Assembly: GCF_002884495.1 (NCBI RefSeq) | Contig: NZ_KZ614145.1 | Location: 2,308,423-2,372,422, forward strand | From: Rummeliibacillus pycnus | GTDB taxonomy: Bacteria > Bacillota > Bacilli > Bacillales_A > Planococcaceae | DNA length: 64,000 bases | Direction: 5' to 3' | Part shown: in pieces, positions 34,901-44,059 of the stretch | Numbering within the stretch: the first letter of the stretch is position 1 | How the letters are laid out: every line of letters starts with the position of its first letter | The notes under the pieces: model-generated | Database searches by the model: none | What the model saw: only the letters and a program-made list of their open reading frames with translations | Told to the model about the DNA's origin: nothing | Made by a program: the position numbers and the translations under genes

Positions 34901-35869
34901 ATGATGAGAGTTGCTGGAAACATCGAAGTAAAAATAGAAAAAATTATCCATGAGACACCTAATGTAAAACGTTTTCGACTTGTTCCAACCGATCAATCTC
35001 TTTTACCACCTTTTACAGGGGGATCTCATATTGAAACGACCATTGAAAATAATGATCAACGTTTTGTTCGTTCCTATTCTTTAACAAGTCCCCCAACCGA
35101 ACGTAATTTTTATGAAATTGCCATTCAACGAGATCCACATTCTCGTGGTGGATCAGTGTTTTGGCATGAACAGGCTGAGATTGGTCAAACACTATGTATC
35201 AGTTTTCCAAGAAATCATTTTCCACTTAGTTCACGTGGCCGTCACCATGCATTTTATGCGGCAGGTATTGGGATTACACCATTCCTAACCATGATTCGTG
35301 ATTTGCCAAAAGAAGATACTTTTGAATTGCATTATGCAGCTAGAACAAAACAATCTTGTGCTTTTTATGATTATTTACAAGAGCACTATCCGGATCAAAC
35401 AACGTTTTACTTTAGCCGAGTTCAAAATCCCCAACGGTTGACAACGGACATAATGGCAACTCATCGCGTTGGAACTCACGTTTACTTTTGTGGGCCAACG
35501 CCCATGGTAGAAGAATTTCGTAACGCAGCCAAATCTATAGGCTATCCTGTTAGTGCTATTCATTTTGAATTGTTCGGTAACAACGCTGACAACTTACCAA
35601 AAAATCCTTTCATCGTGGAACTTACTGAAAGTGAGCAAATACTTGAAGTATCTGACAAAGAAACTTTACTTGAAACACTTTTAAAGGCAGGCATTGATGC
35701 TCCTCATTCTTGCCGTATTGGTGGTTGTGGAAGTTGTGAAGTAGATGTTATCGAGGGTGAAGTAGATCACCGAGATGTTTTCTTAAGTGAGGAAAATAAA
35801 AAGACGCGTAAAACGATCTTAACTTGCTGTTCACGTGCCAAATCAGAAAAACTTACTTTAAAACTATAA
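34901..35869 (+). CDS. Ferredoxin-type oxidoreductase (flavin + NAD + 2Fe-2S), electron donor subunit
   Basis: A 322-residue phthalate-dioxygenase-reductase-like protein. Start ATG 34901, with GGAG 6 nt upstream; a longer in-frame stretch upstream lies inside the preceding gene. Flavin-binding motif RSYSLTSPP, NAD-domain opening FYAAGIGITPFLTMI and CGPTPMVEEF, then a plant-type 2Fe-2S domain with C271, C276, C279 and C309 (SCRIGGCGSCEVDVIEGEVDHRD ... LTCC). It would pass electrons from NAD(P)H to the haem oxygenase. It lies 2 bp after the small subunit gene. Confidence 0.9.
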   Translation: MMRVAGNIEVKIEKIIHETPNVKRFRLVPTDQSLLPPFTGGSHIETTIENNDQRFVRSYSLTSPPTERNFYEIAIQRDPHSRGGSVFWHEQAEIGQTLCISFPRNHFPLSSRGRHHAFYAAGIGITPFLTMIRDLPKEDTFELHYAARTKQSCAFYDYLQEHYPDQTTFYFSRVQNPQRLTTDIMATHRVGTHVYFCGPTPMVEEFRNAAKSIGYPVSAIHFELFGNNADNLPKNPFIVELTESEQILEVSDKETLLETLLKAGIDAPHSCRIGGCGSCEVDVIEGEVDHRDVFLSEENKKTRKTILTCCSRAKSEKLTLKL

Positions 35870-35886
35870 AAAGGGAGAGAATGAAA

Positions 35887-37374
35887 ATGACAATTCAAAC
35901 AAGTGTATTAACATTAAAAAACTATATTAACGGTCAATGGAGTGAACCCATTTCAAAACAATACGAAGAAGTGATTAATCCTGCTAACCAAGAAGTAATT
36001 GCTTACGCTCCCCTTTCAACAAAAGAAGAAACAGAACTCGCTATTCAAGCAGCAAAAGAAAGTTTTCATTCAGGTATTTGGGCTTCTAAAACTACACACG
36101 AACGAGCAGCAGTATTAGTCGAAATCGCCAATAAAATTGATGAAATGGCAGAAGAATTAACAATCCTAGAAACACTCGATAATGGTAAACGAAAAGATGA
36201 AGCAAGCTTTGATATTGCGGATGCCGCAACAGCCTTCCGATACTATGCAGGTCTAATCTTACATCCAGATGGCGAGACTTATCCCGTACCTGATAATGTG
36301 CAGGCAATGGTGATAAAAGAACCAATCGGGGTTGCAGGATTGATCGTACCATGGAATTTTCCTCTATTAATGGCTGTATGGAAAATCGCTCCGGCATTAG
36401 CAGCAGGTAATAGTATTGTTTTCAAACCCTCTGAGGTCACACCTGTAACAGCTATGAAACTGTTTGAAATTATGCATGATGCTGGTGTACCAAAAGGTGT
36501 TGCTAATATGGTCATCGGACATGGTGATCCCGTTGGCCAAACGATTGCAGAAAGCATAGATGTTGATATCATCTCCTTTACTGGTAGTACAAATACTGGA
36601 CGTAAAATAATGCAGGCAGCAAGCAGTAATCTGAAGAAGATTTCCTTAGAACTTGGGGGCAAATCACCTAATATTATTTTTGCTGATGCAGATTTAGAAA
36701 CAGCTGTTGATTATGGATTATTTGGGATTTTCTATGGTGCAGGTCAAGTTTGTTCTTCAGGTAGTCGGATTTTAGTTGAAGAGAGCATATATGATGAGTT
36801 TGTTGCACGGTATATTAAGCGGGCCAACAATATTAAAGTAGGTCCCGGACTTGCAGAAGAAACAGAAATGGGTGCAATTGTTAGTGAACAACAGATGAAT
36901 CGCATTTTAAATTATATTGAAAGTGGGATTCAAGAAGGTGCTACACTTGCTACTGGTGGTAAACGCCTCATAGAAAATGGATTAGACAAAGGATTCTTTA
37001 TAGCTCCAACTGTTTTCACAGATGTTACAAACGATATGCGTATCGTCCGCGAAGAAATCTTTGGCCCAGTAGTTACTATCCAAAAGTTCCATTCTGAAGA
37101 AGAGGCCATTCAACTCGCAAATGATACGGATTATGGCTTAGCTGGTGGCGTTTTTTCCAATGATGGCGCAAAAGCCTTACGTGTGATTAAAAAAGTTCGC
37201 GCGGGTATTACGTGGGTTAATGATTATCACCCAACTTATGTAGAAGCTCCTTGGGGTGGTTACAAACAAAGTGGAATTGGGCGCAGTTTAGGTAAATACG
37301 GTCTAGAGGAATTCCAAGAAACAAAACAGATCAATATTCGCCTAAATGTTGAACCAAATGGTTGGTTTAACTAA
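35887..37374 (+). CDS. Aldehyde dehydrogenase (NAD-dependent, ALDH superfamily)
   Basis: A 495-residue enzyme. The ATG at 35887 is preferred because GGGAG (35873-35877) is 9 nt away; the ATG at 35881 would be only 3 nt away. Catalytic Glu255 in LELGGKSP and nucleophile Cys289 in GAGQVCSSGSR are present, as are PWNFPLL and FGPVVTI. The closest general type is the betaine/amino-aldehyde group. In this operon it may oxidise formaldehyde released by demethylation, or an aldehyde made from the demethylated product. It ends the operon with a terminator. Confidence 0.93.
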   Translation: MTIQTSVLTLKNYINGQWSEPISKQYEEVINPANQEVIAYAPLSTKEETELAIQAAKESFHSGIWASKTTHERAAVLVEIANKIDEMAEELTILETLDNGKRKDEASFDIADAATAFRYYAGLILHPDGETYPVPDNVQAMVIKEPIGVAGLIVPWNFPLLMAVWKIAPALAAGNSIVFKPSEVTPVTAMKLFEIMHDAGVPKGVANMVIGHGDPVGQTIAESIDVDIISFTGSTNTGRKIMQAASSNLKKISLELGGKSPNIIFADADLETAVDYGLFGIFYGAGQVCSSGSRILVEESIYDEFVARYIKRANNIKVGPGLAEETEMGAIVSEQQMNRILNYIESGIQEGATLATGGKRLIENGLDKGFFIAPTVFTDVTNDMRIVREEIFGPVVTIQKFHSEEEAIQLANDTDYGLAGGVFSNDGAKALRVIKKVRAGITWVNDYHPTYVEAPWGGYKQSGIGRSLGKYGLEEFQETKQINIRLNVEPNGWFN

Positions 37375-37410
37375 CAAAAAAGTAAATCATTGAATTAGTA
37401 TATAAAAAAC

Positions 37411-37451
37411 AAAACGCCAAAATGCTGTGATTCTTTGCATGTTGGCGTTTT
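37411..37451 (+). terminator. Terminator of the N-demethylase operon
   Basis: AAAACGCCAA and TTGGCGTTTT pair, with an extended inner stem ATGC/GCAT, followed by TCAATTTT. Confidence 0.88.
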
Positions 37452-37611
37452 CAATTTTAAGTCAATGGCCTATTAAAAGGTAGCGAATTAGATGTTGTAG
37501 TAAACTTTGTAAAACTATTGTGAAGTGTTTTGTAAATTCAATCATACTACCTTCAATTGTACTAAAATAGTCTTTAGAATTGGACAATTTTACTTTGTAA
37601 AGGAGATCCGT

Positions 37612-38595
37612 ATGTTTAAAGGCGAAAAAGTATTCGAAAGTGAAAAATCCATCAAATATCTGTTCCAAAAATCATATGCAAAGACAAATAACTTAGTTAT
37701 TATCTTTTCAGCATTTCCTACTAAAGGAAAGCAACCAACATATAATTTTGTTCGAACCTTATCGGAGTTCGATTGTAACAAGCTATTTATATTAGACGAT
37801 TTCGGTAGTCGAGCAAGTTACTATCTATGTGAAAAGAAAGACTTCGCCATCGAAAGATCCGTCATTTCTTTAATTAATTTTATTATCAAAGAAAATGACA
37901 TTAATTTTATCATTTCTTGTGGTTCTAGCAAAGGTGGCTATGCAGCATTATATTATGGCATTAAGTATGGATTCGATCACATTATCGCTGCTTCGCCTCA
38001 ATATTATTTAGGTGACTATTTATTAGATCAGACAAATTCACAGGATGTGACTCTTTTTATGTCCGGAGTTTCAGCAGATGAAGATCACCGATTTCTGAAT
38101 GAGATTATGCCGAAGATGATTGAGAAAACACAAAACAAGCCTAATATTTTCATTCATCTGGGTAAAGATGAGCCACACTATGAAAATCATGTAAAGCCCT
38201 TATTAGCAAAATTAGATGAAGTTCATATCAATTACGAACTTAATTTGGGTAACTATCATAAACATAGTGATGTTGGCAAATTCTTTCCTACTCTATTGAA
38301 AAACACGATTCGAGAGTTATTAAATTATCCATCACTTGAAATCATCCAATCGATGAAGGGAAAGCAATCCATTGGTTCACAATGCATATTTGAGGTTATA
38401 ACCGACTCTGAGAAAAATAATATTGCATGGTATGTCTACCGTGATAACGAACGAATTGATATGAAAAATTATTCGACCGATCATCAACTTTCAGTAACAT
38501 TTGACCGAGTTGGAAAATATCATGCAAAAGCATTTGCAGTTAATAGCTTAAAGCATAAAGTTTCTGTTAGTTCTGAAGAGATTGAGGTTTTTTAA
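37612..38595 (+). CDS. XcbB/CpsF-like alpha/beta-hydrolase with C-terminal Ig-like tail
   Basis: A 327-residue protein; ATG 37612 follows AAAGGAGAT, whereas the longer frame upstream has no ribosome site. The core has IIFSAFPTKGKQPTYNFVRTL, KLFILDDFGSRASYYLCEKKDFAIERSVISLI, the nucleophile elbow SCGSSKGGYAALYYGIKYG and IAASPQYYLGDYLL. This pattern matches the XcbB/CpsF capsule-synthesis family, related to the Asp2 accessory secretion esterases. Residues about 245-327 form an Ig-like beta module. It stands alone with no other capsule genes, so a surface-polysaccharide role is only suggestive. Confidence 0.72.
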   Translation: MFKGEKVFESEKSIKYLFQKSYAKTNNLVIIFSAFPTKGKQPTYNFVRTLSEFDCNKLFILDDFGSRASYYLCEKKDFAIERSVISLINFIIKENDINFIISCGSSKGGYAALYYGIKYGFDHIIAASPQYYLGDYLLDQTNSQDVTLFMSGVSADEDHRFLNEIMPKMIEKTQNKPNIFIHLGKDEPHYENHVKPLLAKLDEVHINYELNLGNYHKHSDVGKFFPTLLKNTIRELLNYPSLEIIQSMKGKQSIGSQCIFEVITDSEKNNIAWYVYRDNERIDMKNYSTDHQLSVTFDRVGKYHAKAFAVNSLKHKVSVSSEEIEVF

Positions 38596-38647
38596 TATCT
38601 GCTGGGGCATTCAACTAAAATACGAATTTAAAACAAGCAAACTTTAC

Positions 38648-38692
38648 TTGCACCATTCAGGGAGGACTCGATCGTTTACTTACCCTACTCAT
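38648..38692 (+). repeat. Degenerate TTGCACYACTC boxes
   Basis: TTGCACCATTC at 38648 and TTACCCTACTC at 38680 resemble the TTGCAC family, but the 21-bp spacing is lost. Probably a decayed array. Confidence 0.4.
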
Positions 38693-38735
38693 TGCTTAAG
38701 AGTTCCAAAAAATAGTTGATTAAATAATTTAAAAA

Positions 38736-38754
38736 CCCCATGGGATGCATGGGG
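38736..38754 (-). terminator. Terminator of the Ig/FnIII secreted-protein gene
   Basis: CCCCATG pairs with CATGGGG; on the minus strand TTTTTAAAT follows. Confidence 0.75.
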
Positions 38755-38791
38755 TCAGTGAAATGTTACTTGGTATTAAATATTACCACTT

Positions 38792-39862
38792 CTATTTCGT
38801 TATCTTTACTGATTTTACCTGACTATCGTTATAAATTTCACTATTATAAACGGCTCTTATTTTGAATTTATAAGTATTGCCTCTGCCAAAATACGATAGT
38901 TTCTTTGAGGTACTCTTTGTTGTATAAAATTTATAATAATAGTTTGATCCACTGTGTGCATAGTAGATTTCATACTTTTTGGCACCCGTCACTTTTTTCC
39001 ATTTTAATGTAACCGTATATTTACTTGAGTTGGAAGCTGTTATAATGGTTGGTGACTTAGGTTTGATGATAAATGTAAATGATCTGGTTATGCCTTCATA
39101 TTGTCCTTTACCTTTAATGGTAACAGTAGCTTTTCCAACGTTTTTGTTGTTTTTATATGAAACGGTATAATCCACATTCTTCTTTAGAGTTGTTTTTGGT
39201 GTTTTAACTGTAATTGATGGTTGAATTGCTTTTCCCGTATAAGCATAGCTACTTTTCGCATTGGATCTGACTGAAAAAGCTTTTGGGTCAGTTGAGAACC
39301 AATAATACGTACCATTTGCTTTACGGATTCTGAATAATGGATAACCATCAGATTTTTTTAGTAATGCTCCGGCATATGCATAGCTTTGTGCTCCTGGATA
39401 TAAAAGTACTTTGCGGGCATCGTATTCCTTCAAATCCCCGTAAAATATTGCCGTACTAATCGGCTGAATCCCTCGATAATTTTTTGAAAAGTAAAAATCA
39501 GAGGTATATTGGTTGTTATATATAATATCAGTCGCAGCCAATTGCTCATCTTTGCTATTTTTTATGTGTTTTAAGTTATATTTAAAAAATAGCCATTGTT
39601 CATCACTTTGTGGCAGCACATTATATTTGTATTCTTGTTGCACAATTTGATTTGCCTTTTCACCTGTTGTCAATTCTAATAATTGAAGTTCAACTTCTTT
39701 CTTGGTTTTAAAAGAATATGGTTGATAAGTAAAGATTGTTTTCTCATATGCGTTAAAAGGATTTTCTCTAGTACCGAGCACTGATGCTTCAGCTCGATCT
39801 ACAATCGACAAACTTAAAAATAAAGTACATGCAAAAATAAATGAATAGAATAGTTTTTTCAT
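38792..39862 (-). CDS. Secreted protein with Ig-like and fibronectin-III-like domains
   Basis: A 356-residue exported protein. Signal peptide at about 1-27 (MKKLFYSFIFACTLFLSLSIVDRAEAS). Residues 28-155 form a beta-rich domain starting GTRENPFNAYEKTIF, with the opening often seen in DUF4352-type modules. Residues about 205-275 match the bacterial Ig-type repeat YTGKAIQPSITVK...LKKNVDYTVSYKNNKNVGKATVTIKGKGQYEG. Residues about 280-356 look like a fibronectin III domain (VTLKWKKVTGAKKYEIYYA ... YKFKIRAVY). It is probably a cell-surface binding protein with an unknown partner. AAGGAGG lies upstream of the ATG. Confidence 0.75.
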   Translation of the reverse strand: MKKLFYSFIFACTLFLSLSIVDRAEASVLGTRENPFNAYEKTIFTYQPYSFKTKKEVELQLLELTTGEKANQIVQQEYKYNVLPQSDEQWLFFKYNLKHIKNSKDEQLAATDIIYNNQYTSDFYFSKNYRGIQPISTAIFYGDLKEYDARKVLLYPGAQSYAYAGALLKKSDGYPLFRIRKANGTYYWFSTDPKAFSVRSNAKSSYAYTGKAIQPSITVKTPKTTLKKNVDYTVSYKNNKNVGKATVTIKGKGQYEGITRSFTFIIKPKSPTIITASNSSKYTVTLKWKKVTGAKKYEIYYAHSGSNYYYKFYTTKSTSKKLSYFGRGNTYKFKIRAVYNSEIYNDSQVKSVKITK

Positions 39863-40150
39863 TGTTCACCCTCCTTACCAAATATTATCTATATAATGAA
39901 TTTTATTCCATAATCATAATCTATCATTTTACTCAAAATCCATTCAGTCCGATAGCATTAGTAATAGTAAAATGAGTAACCATAAAACCTCACAAAATTA
40001 TTAAATCTCTAATTTTAAAACAGAAATTTGAATTTCCTTCGGTTACAGTAGAATCTATATGTACTTTTAAATCCTTATTAGAAGTAAAAATTATTACTCC
40101 AAATCTATTTTCCGTTTGGATTATCTAACCTTCGAATGCTTATAGTATTA
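39863..40150. other. Intergenic region upstream of the secreted-protein gene
   Basis: AT-rich, with no gene or repeat seen; it should contain the promoter of the minus-strand gene at 38792-39862. Confidence 0.5.
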
Positions 40151-40151
40151 T

Positions 40152-40310
40152 GCGACCTTTGTAAAACAATTGTGAAGAATTTTTACTGTCTAATACAACC
40201 TTCAATTGCAAAAAAATAATGAATGATTTGATATGATGAATTTTACTTTACGAAGGAAAGCCCCATGTAGATAGATAGATACAAACATCGTGGTCATTAG
40301 TATTTATTGT
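40152..40310 (+). pseudogene. Decayed copy of the XcbB-like gene leader plus a short chemoreceptor-like fragment
   Basis: 40152-40265 resembles 37503-37611, the leader of the XcbB-like gene: shared CTTTGTAAAACWATTGTGAAG, CTTCAATTG and AATTTTACTTT followed by an AAGGA ribosome site. Here the ATG at 40265 is followed at once by TAG. Then 40288-40303 (ATCGTGGTCATTAGTA) matches a 16-bp stretch inside the chemoreceptor gene near 42127. Likely a rearrangement scar left by loss of a paralogue. Confidence 0.5.
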
Positions 40311-40415
40311 TTTCGAAAATCTTCTTACATTTTCAATGGTTTGATGTATTTTCACTGAGTCATCTTTAAAATACATATTAGATTTTCTCAAGTTTCAGTA
40401 GTAACTTAACTTGAT

Positions 40416-40468
40416 TTTCACCACTTAGGAGATTTTATGCTACACTCGTGGGGGCTTTTGCTTCACTC
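40416..40468 (+). repeat. Degenerate TTGCACYACTC-type box array
   Basis: TTTCACCACTT (40416), ATGCTACACTC (40437) and TTGCTTCACTC (40458) keep exact 21-bp spacing although the box sequence has drifted. Confidence 0.55.
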
Positions 40469-40502
40469 ACCAGCATTATTGAAAAATCGCGAATACATAA
40501 AA

Positions 40503-40544
40503 AACCCTATAAAGTAAAATGTTAATCATTTACTTTATAGGGTT
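40503..40544 (-). terminator. Terminator of the chemoreceptor gene
   Basis: Perfect 16-bp stem AACCCTATAAAGTAAA / TTTACTTTATAGGGTT with a 10-nt loop, followed by TTTTTTATG on the minus strand. Confidence 0.92.
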
Positions 40545-40594
40545 ACTATTAATTTTAATCGATTCTGACTTTACAAACTCTGATAAATTCTATT

Positions 40595-42685
40595 TTAGTA
40601 CTTGAATTTTGATAATGATTGGTCAAGTGATTCTGCCATATGGGAAAGGTCTTGAGCCATTCCTAGAATTTCTTGCATGGATGCATTTTGTTCTTCCATG
40701 GTTGCTGATAATTCTTCTGTCCCTGCAGATGATTCTTGGCTGATTGCCGCAATACTTTCAACAGCTTTTAGCACTTCTGTGGTTGCATCATGAATCGTTT
40801 TAGATGCACTGTTGACGTGATCGATTTTGTTAACCATATCATCAATATTTTGGTGGATATCATCAAAAGCTTGTCTATTTTGATCAATTAAATTGGCACC
40901 TACTTGAACTTCTTGAACAACACCGTTCATAGATTGTTCAACTTCCTGTGTTTCTTTTAATACACCATCAATAATGGTCGAAATTTGACTTGTAGATTGT
41001 GCTGATTGTTCGGCAAGTTTTCTTACCTCATCAGCTACGACTGAAAAGCCTTTTCCGTGCTCACCAGCACGTGCTGCTTCAATAGCTGCATTTAAAGCCA
41101 ATAAATTCGTTTGATCCGCAATGTCATTAATTACATCAAGAATTCTTCTAATTTCTTTTGACTTTTCACCTAATTGTTGAACAATACTTGCAGTGGATGC
41201 TACTTTCTCCTCGATTACTTGCATACCTTGTATCGATTGCTTAGCACTTTGTAATCCTTTTTCAACCGAAGCTTCTGTTCTTTGTGAACTATTCGTCATC
41301 TCTTCCAAATATTGACCGATATTTTTCCCTGCTTGATCTACATGTTGAACTTTTTCTAACGTTTCATTAGCATGTTGAGCCTGATCAGTCGAACCAGCAG
41401 CTAATTGTTCCGTTGTTGCAGATACTTGTTCAATGCCATCACTTATTTCATTGGTATATGTCAATAAATTTTCACTATATGAAGATACTTGTTTAGAAAT
41501 ATCTGCAGCATCTTTAATCAGTGTGTGAGTATTAGAGGTCATATCATTCATAGCTTTCGCTAATTGACCGATTTCATCTTTTGACTGAATCGTTAAAGCT
41601 TCTGTTGTTAAATTACCACCAGCAATTTCTTCTACTTTATCGACTACTTTTACTATTGGCTTAACTAATCCTCTCGCAATGAATGTAACCAATATGGCAA
41701 GAATCAGGATACCAATTAGACTGATCATAATGGAATACTTGGTCAATGAATTGGCTTCTTGTTTTACCTCGTTTAAAGGCACAGTAACCATGAGTGACCA
41801 AGGTGTATTTGTAGATTCTATATGGATTGGTGTATACACTTTATAGACATCATCACCATTTGAGGCTACATCAGTATAGGATAGAGATTGACCTGTTTGT
41901 ACCGCGTTTGATACTTTACTTGAATTTGTACCAGCAAGCTTAAAGCTACTCTTTCCGATTAATTTATGTAATTTGTGAGATACAATTGTTCCATCATTCG
42001 ATATAATCGCCCCATAACCACTGTTATAGAGATGAATCGAGTTGCTTATTTTTTGCATAGAATCTAGACTAATATCTACCCCAGCAGCCCCAACTACCTT
42101 GTCATTAATCTTAATAGGTACGACAATCGTGGTCATTAGTACTTTTTTTCCACTTATTTGATAAGTGTATGGATTGAGGATGACTTCTTTGCCCGTCTTT
42201 TTAGCAAGCTGATAATAATCATTTTCTCCAGGCTTATCATAATCATCTGATGCTAACAAACTTACCTGATCATTTTCCCAAGTCCAATAAGGGATAAATC
42301 TCCCTGTTTGATCATGTCCCTTGGTGTTCTTATACTTTTTATCTTGACCGTCGAAAGCATTTGGCTCCCATATCGTCCAAGTACCCGTAAAATTCGGATT
42401 TTCTTGAAGCGTTTTTGCTAAAATAGTATTTGCTAGTTGGCGATTCGCTTTATGATTTTCTACCATTGAGCCCAATGTAGTGCCAATCCCTTTAGAAATA
42501 TCCATCGCATAATTTAGCTTTGCTTCAACACCTCTAGCCTGTTTTTCACTTTCCGTGGAGGCTAATTTTTCTGCATTTTTTACGGATGATTGATTGACTT
42601 GGTATATGTTAAATCCTACGATCGTAACAAATACAATCATACATGTACCAAGAATCGATAATAATATTTTGGTTAATAACTTCAT
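40595..42685 (-). CDS. Methyl-accepting chemotaxis protein with double-Cache sensor
   Basis: A 696-residue chemoreceptor. Membrane segment 1 at about 7-27; an extracellular dCache domain to about 310 ([36 protein letters not shown]); membrane segment 2 at about 316-338; HAMP at about 340-390 ([16 protein letters not shown]); then a long signalling coiled coil whose tip is [50 protein letters not shown]. Glu/Gln pairs around the coiled coil are candidate methylation sites. The ligand is not predictable, though dCache receptors often sense amino acids or carboxylates. AAGGAGAC precedes the ATG. Confidence 0.94.
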   Translation of the reverse strand: MKLLTKILLSILGTCMIVFVTIVGFNIYQVNQSSVKNAEKLASTESEKQARGVEAKLNYAMDISKGIGTTLGSMVENHKANRQLANTILAKTLQENPNFTGTWTIWEPNAFDGQDKKYKNTKGHDQTGRFIPYWTWENDQVSLLASDDYDKPGENDYYQLAKKTGKEVILNPYTYQISGKKVLMTTIVVPIKINDKVVGAAGVDISLDSMQKISNSIHLYNSGYGAIISNDGTIVSHKLHKLIGKSSFKLAGTNSSKVSNAVQTGQSLSYTDVASNGDDVYKVYTPIHIESTNTPWSLMVTVPLNEVKQEANSLTKYSIMISLIGILILAILVTFIARGLVKPIVKVVDKVEEIAGGNLTTEALTIQSKDEIGQLAKAMNDMTSNTHTLIKDAADISKQVSSYSENLLTYTNEISDGIEQVSATTEQLAAGSTDQAQHANETLEKVQHVDQAGKNIGQYLEEMTNSSQRTEASVEKGLQSAKQSIQGMQVIEEKVASTASIVQQLGEKSKEIRRILDVINDIADQTNLLALNAAIEAARAGEHGKGFSVVADEVRKLAEQSAQSTSQISTIIDGVLKETQEVEQSMNGVVQEVQVGANLIDQNRQAFDDIHQNIDDMVNKIDHVNSASKTIHDATTEVLKAVESIAAISQESSAGTEELSATMEEQNASMQEILGMAQDLSHMAESLDQSLSKFKY

Positions 42686-43261
42686 CGAATACAGTCTCCT
42701 TCAAATGTACGACACTATGAAGTTCAAACTGAAGTTGCCCCTTCAAATTCTGTTTGACTATCACTGAAATGTCTTTCTATTTTTTACCCTTTTCACCCAA
42801 TAGAAATTTACAATTTCGCATTACAATACACATTTCAGATTAATTACGACAAATTTTGCAAATCTAACGTTTTTCTTTTCTATAGTATTTATGTATTTCT
42901 AATATATAAATTAGATGCACAGCACATACTTTATATCTATCTACACAACTAGGAACAAAAAACTATATTTAAAGAAAAAAAAAGAAAATTAAAGCGCACA
43001 AAGAAATACTATTACGTCCAATTATAAATGTCAATAAAATTCAAATACCATGAAATATAAGGAAGTCGTCTATTGGTACTTTTACACTTATTATTTTTCC
43101 TTTTATGATGGATCTCTAGAAGAGTTCGAATTGATTGTGTCCGCTTCCGCTCTGTAATCTAAAATGATTGTTGCATTCGTAATATTATGCTCTTATACTA
43201 TTCAAGTGGTATCGTCCTCCTTCAGTACCATATTTTTTAAATGAAAGAAGGAAAAGCATAA
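42686..43261. other. AT-rich intergenic region, no gene seen
   Basis: Between the divergent chemoreceptor and HsmA-like genes. No frame with a ribosome site, no box array and no strong hairpin was found. I looked for a sigma-D promoter of the chemoreceptor and found nothing convincing. Confidence 0.5.
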
Positions 43262-43645
43262 ATGGGTAGTATATTACTTTTATCAATCATTACCATTACT
43301 CTTGCACTGATTTTCTACACATGGGGTGTATTTAACGAAAAACGTTCAGGAACCATTAAAAAGAGTCACATTTTCAGTTTTGTATTTGGTATTATATTCG
43401 ATACAATTGGGACAACTACAATGGGAACTATTGCCGAAACGACCGGCGGATCAAAATTAGGTCTACACCAAATAGCAGGCGCTGCAGCTATTGTTTTAAT
43501 GGCTATCCATCTTATTTGGGCAATTTACGTCTATCGAAAAGGAACTGAAAATGCCAAACATCAATTCCACAAATTCAGCATAGGTGTATGGGCTTTATGG
43601 CTTATCTCTTATTTGTTAGGTGCTTTTTTAGGTATTACACGCTAA
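43262..43645 (+). CDS. HsmA-family (TIGR03987-like) membrane protein
   Basis: A 127-residue protein with four membrane segments: LLLSIITITLALIFYTWGVF, IFSFVFGIIFDTIGTTTMGTI, LHQIAGAAAIVLMAIHLIWAIYVY and FSIGVWALWLISYLLGAFLGI. The FDTIGTTTMGTIAE stretch and conserved His residues in helix 3 match the small HsmA/TIGR03987 family as I recall it, whose function is uncertain. The start follows GAAGGAAAA. Confidence 0.7.
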   Translation: MGSILLLSIITITLALIFYTWGVFNEKRSGTIKKSHIFSFVFGIIFDTIGTTTMGTIAETTGGSKLGLHQIAGAAAIVLMAIHLIWAIYVYRKGTENAKHQFHKFSIGVWALWLISYLLGAFLGITR

Positions 43646-43911
43646 AAGACAAAAAACAGTTCCTTTCATTGGAGCCATTTTTAAGATTCCTTTGAAAACA
43701 GGCTTATTCTAAAACTAATATCATCTGAACTGCACCTCAATTGGAGCTGAAGTTTTGAATGGCAAACACAATTAGTGCAAATAACATCTAATTCCCTCAA
43801 AAAAACTTTATATAGATGTTATTGATATGACCAGTGTACATATTTATGCATTTGAATATAGAGGAAAAGAATAAGGTCATTAGAAAAATAGATACGCAAC
43901 TAAATGCAATA
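43646..43911. other. Intergenic stretch, no gene seen
   Basis: About 265 bp after the HsmA-like gene without recognised features, apart from a GAACTGCACC string that recalls the end of some IS3-type elements (see rejected items). Confidence 0.5.
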
Positions 43912-43959
43912 AAAAAAGTCGATTTGTCACAATAGCATTGTGGTAAATCGACTTTTTTA
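43912..43959. terminator. Strong bidirectional terminator
   Basis: AAAAAAGTCGATTTGTCACAA (43912-43932) pairs with TTGTGGTAAATCGACTTTTTT with minimal mismatch. It lies between the HsmA-like gene and the convergent metQ-like gene. Confidence 0.88.
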
Positions 43960-44059
43960 CATGCATCCATCAACTATCTAATTACAAATATATTTGCATA
44001 GCTATTTGAATAGAGCAATAGTTTACAATGGATCAACTAATTTTTAGAGCACCAACAAG

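Noticed and set aside
43724-43760. Possible end of an IS3-type element (GAACTGCACC string)
   Set aside because: Only about 10-20 bp, with no second end and no transposase remnant.
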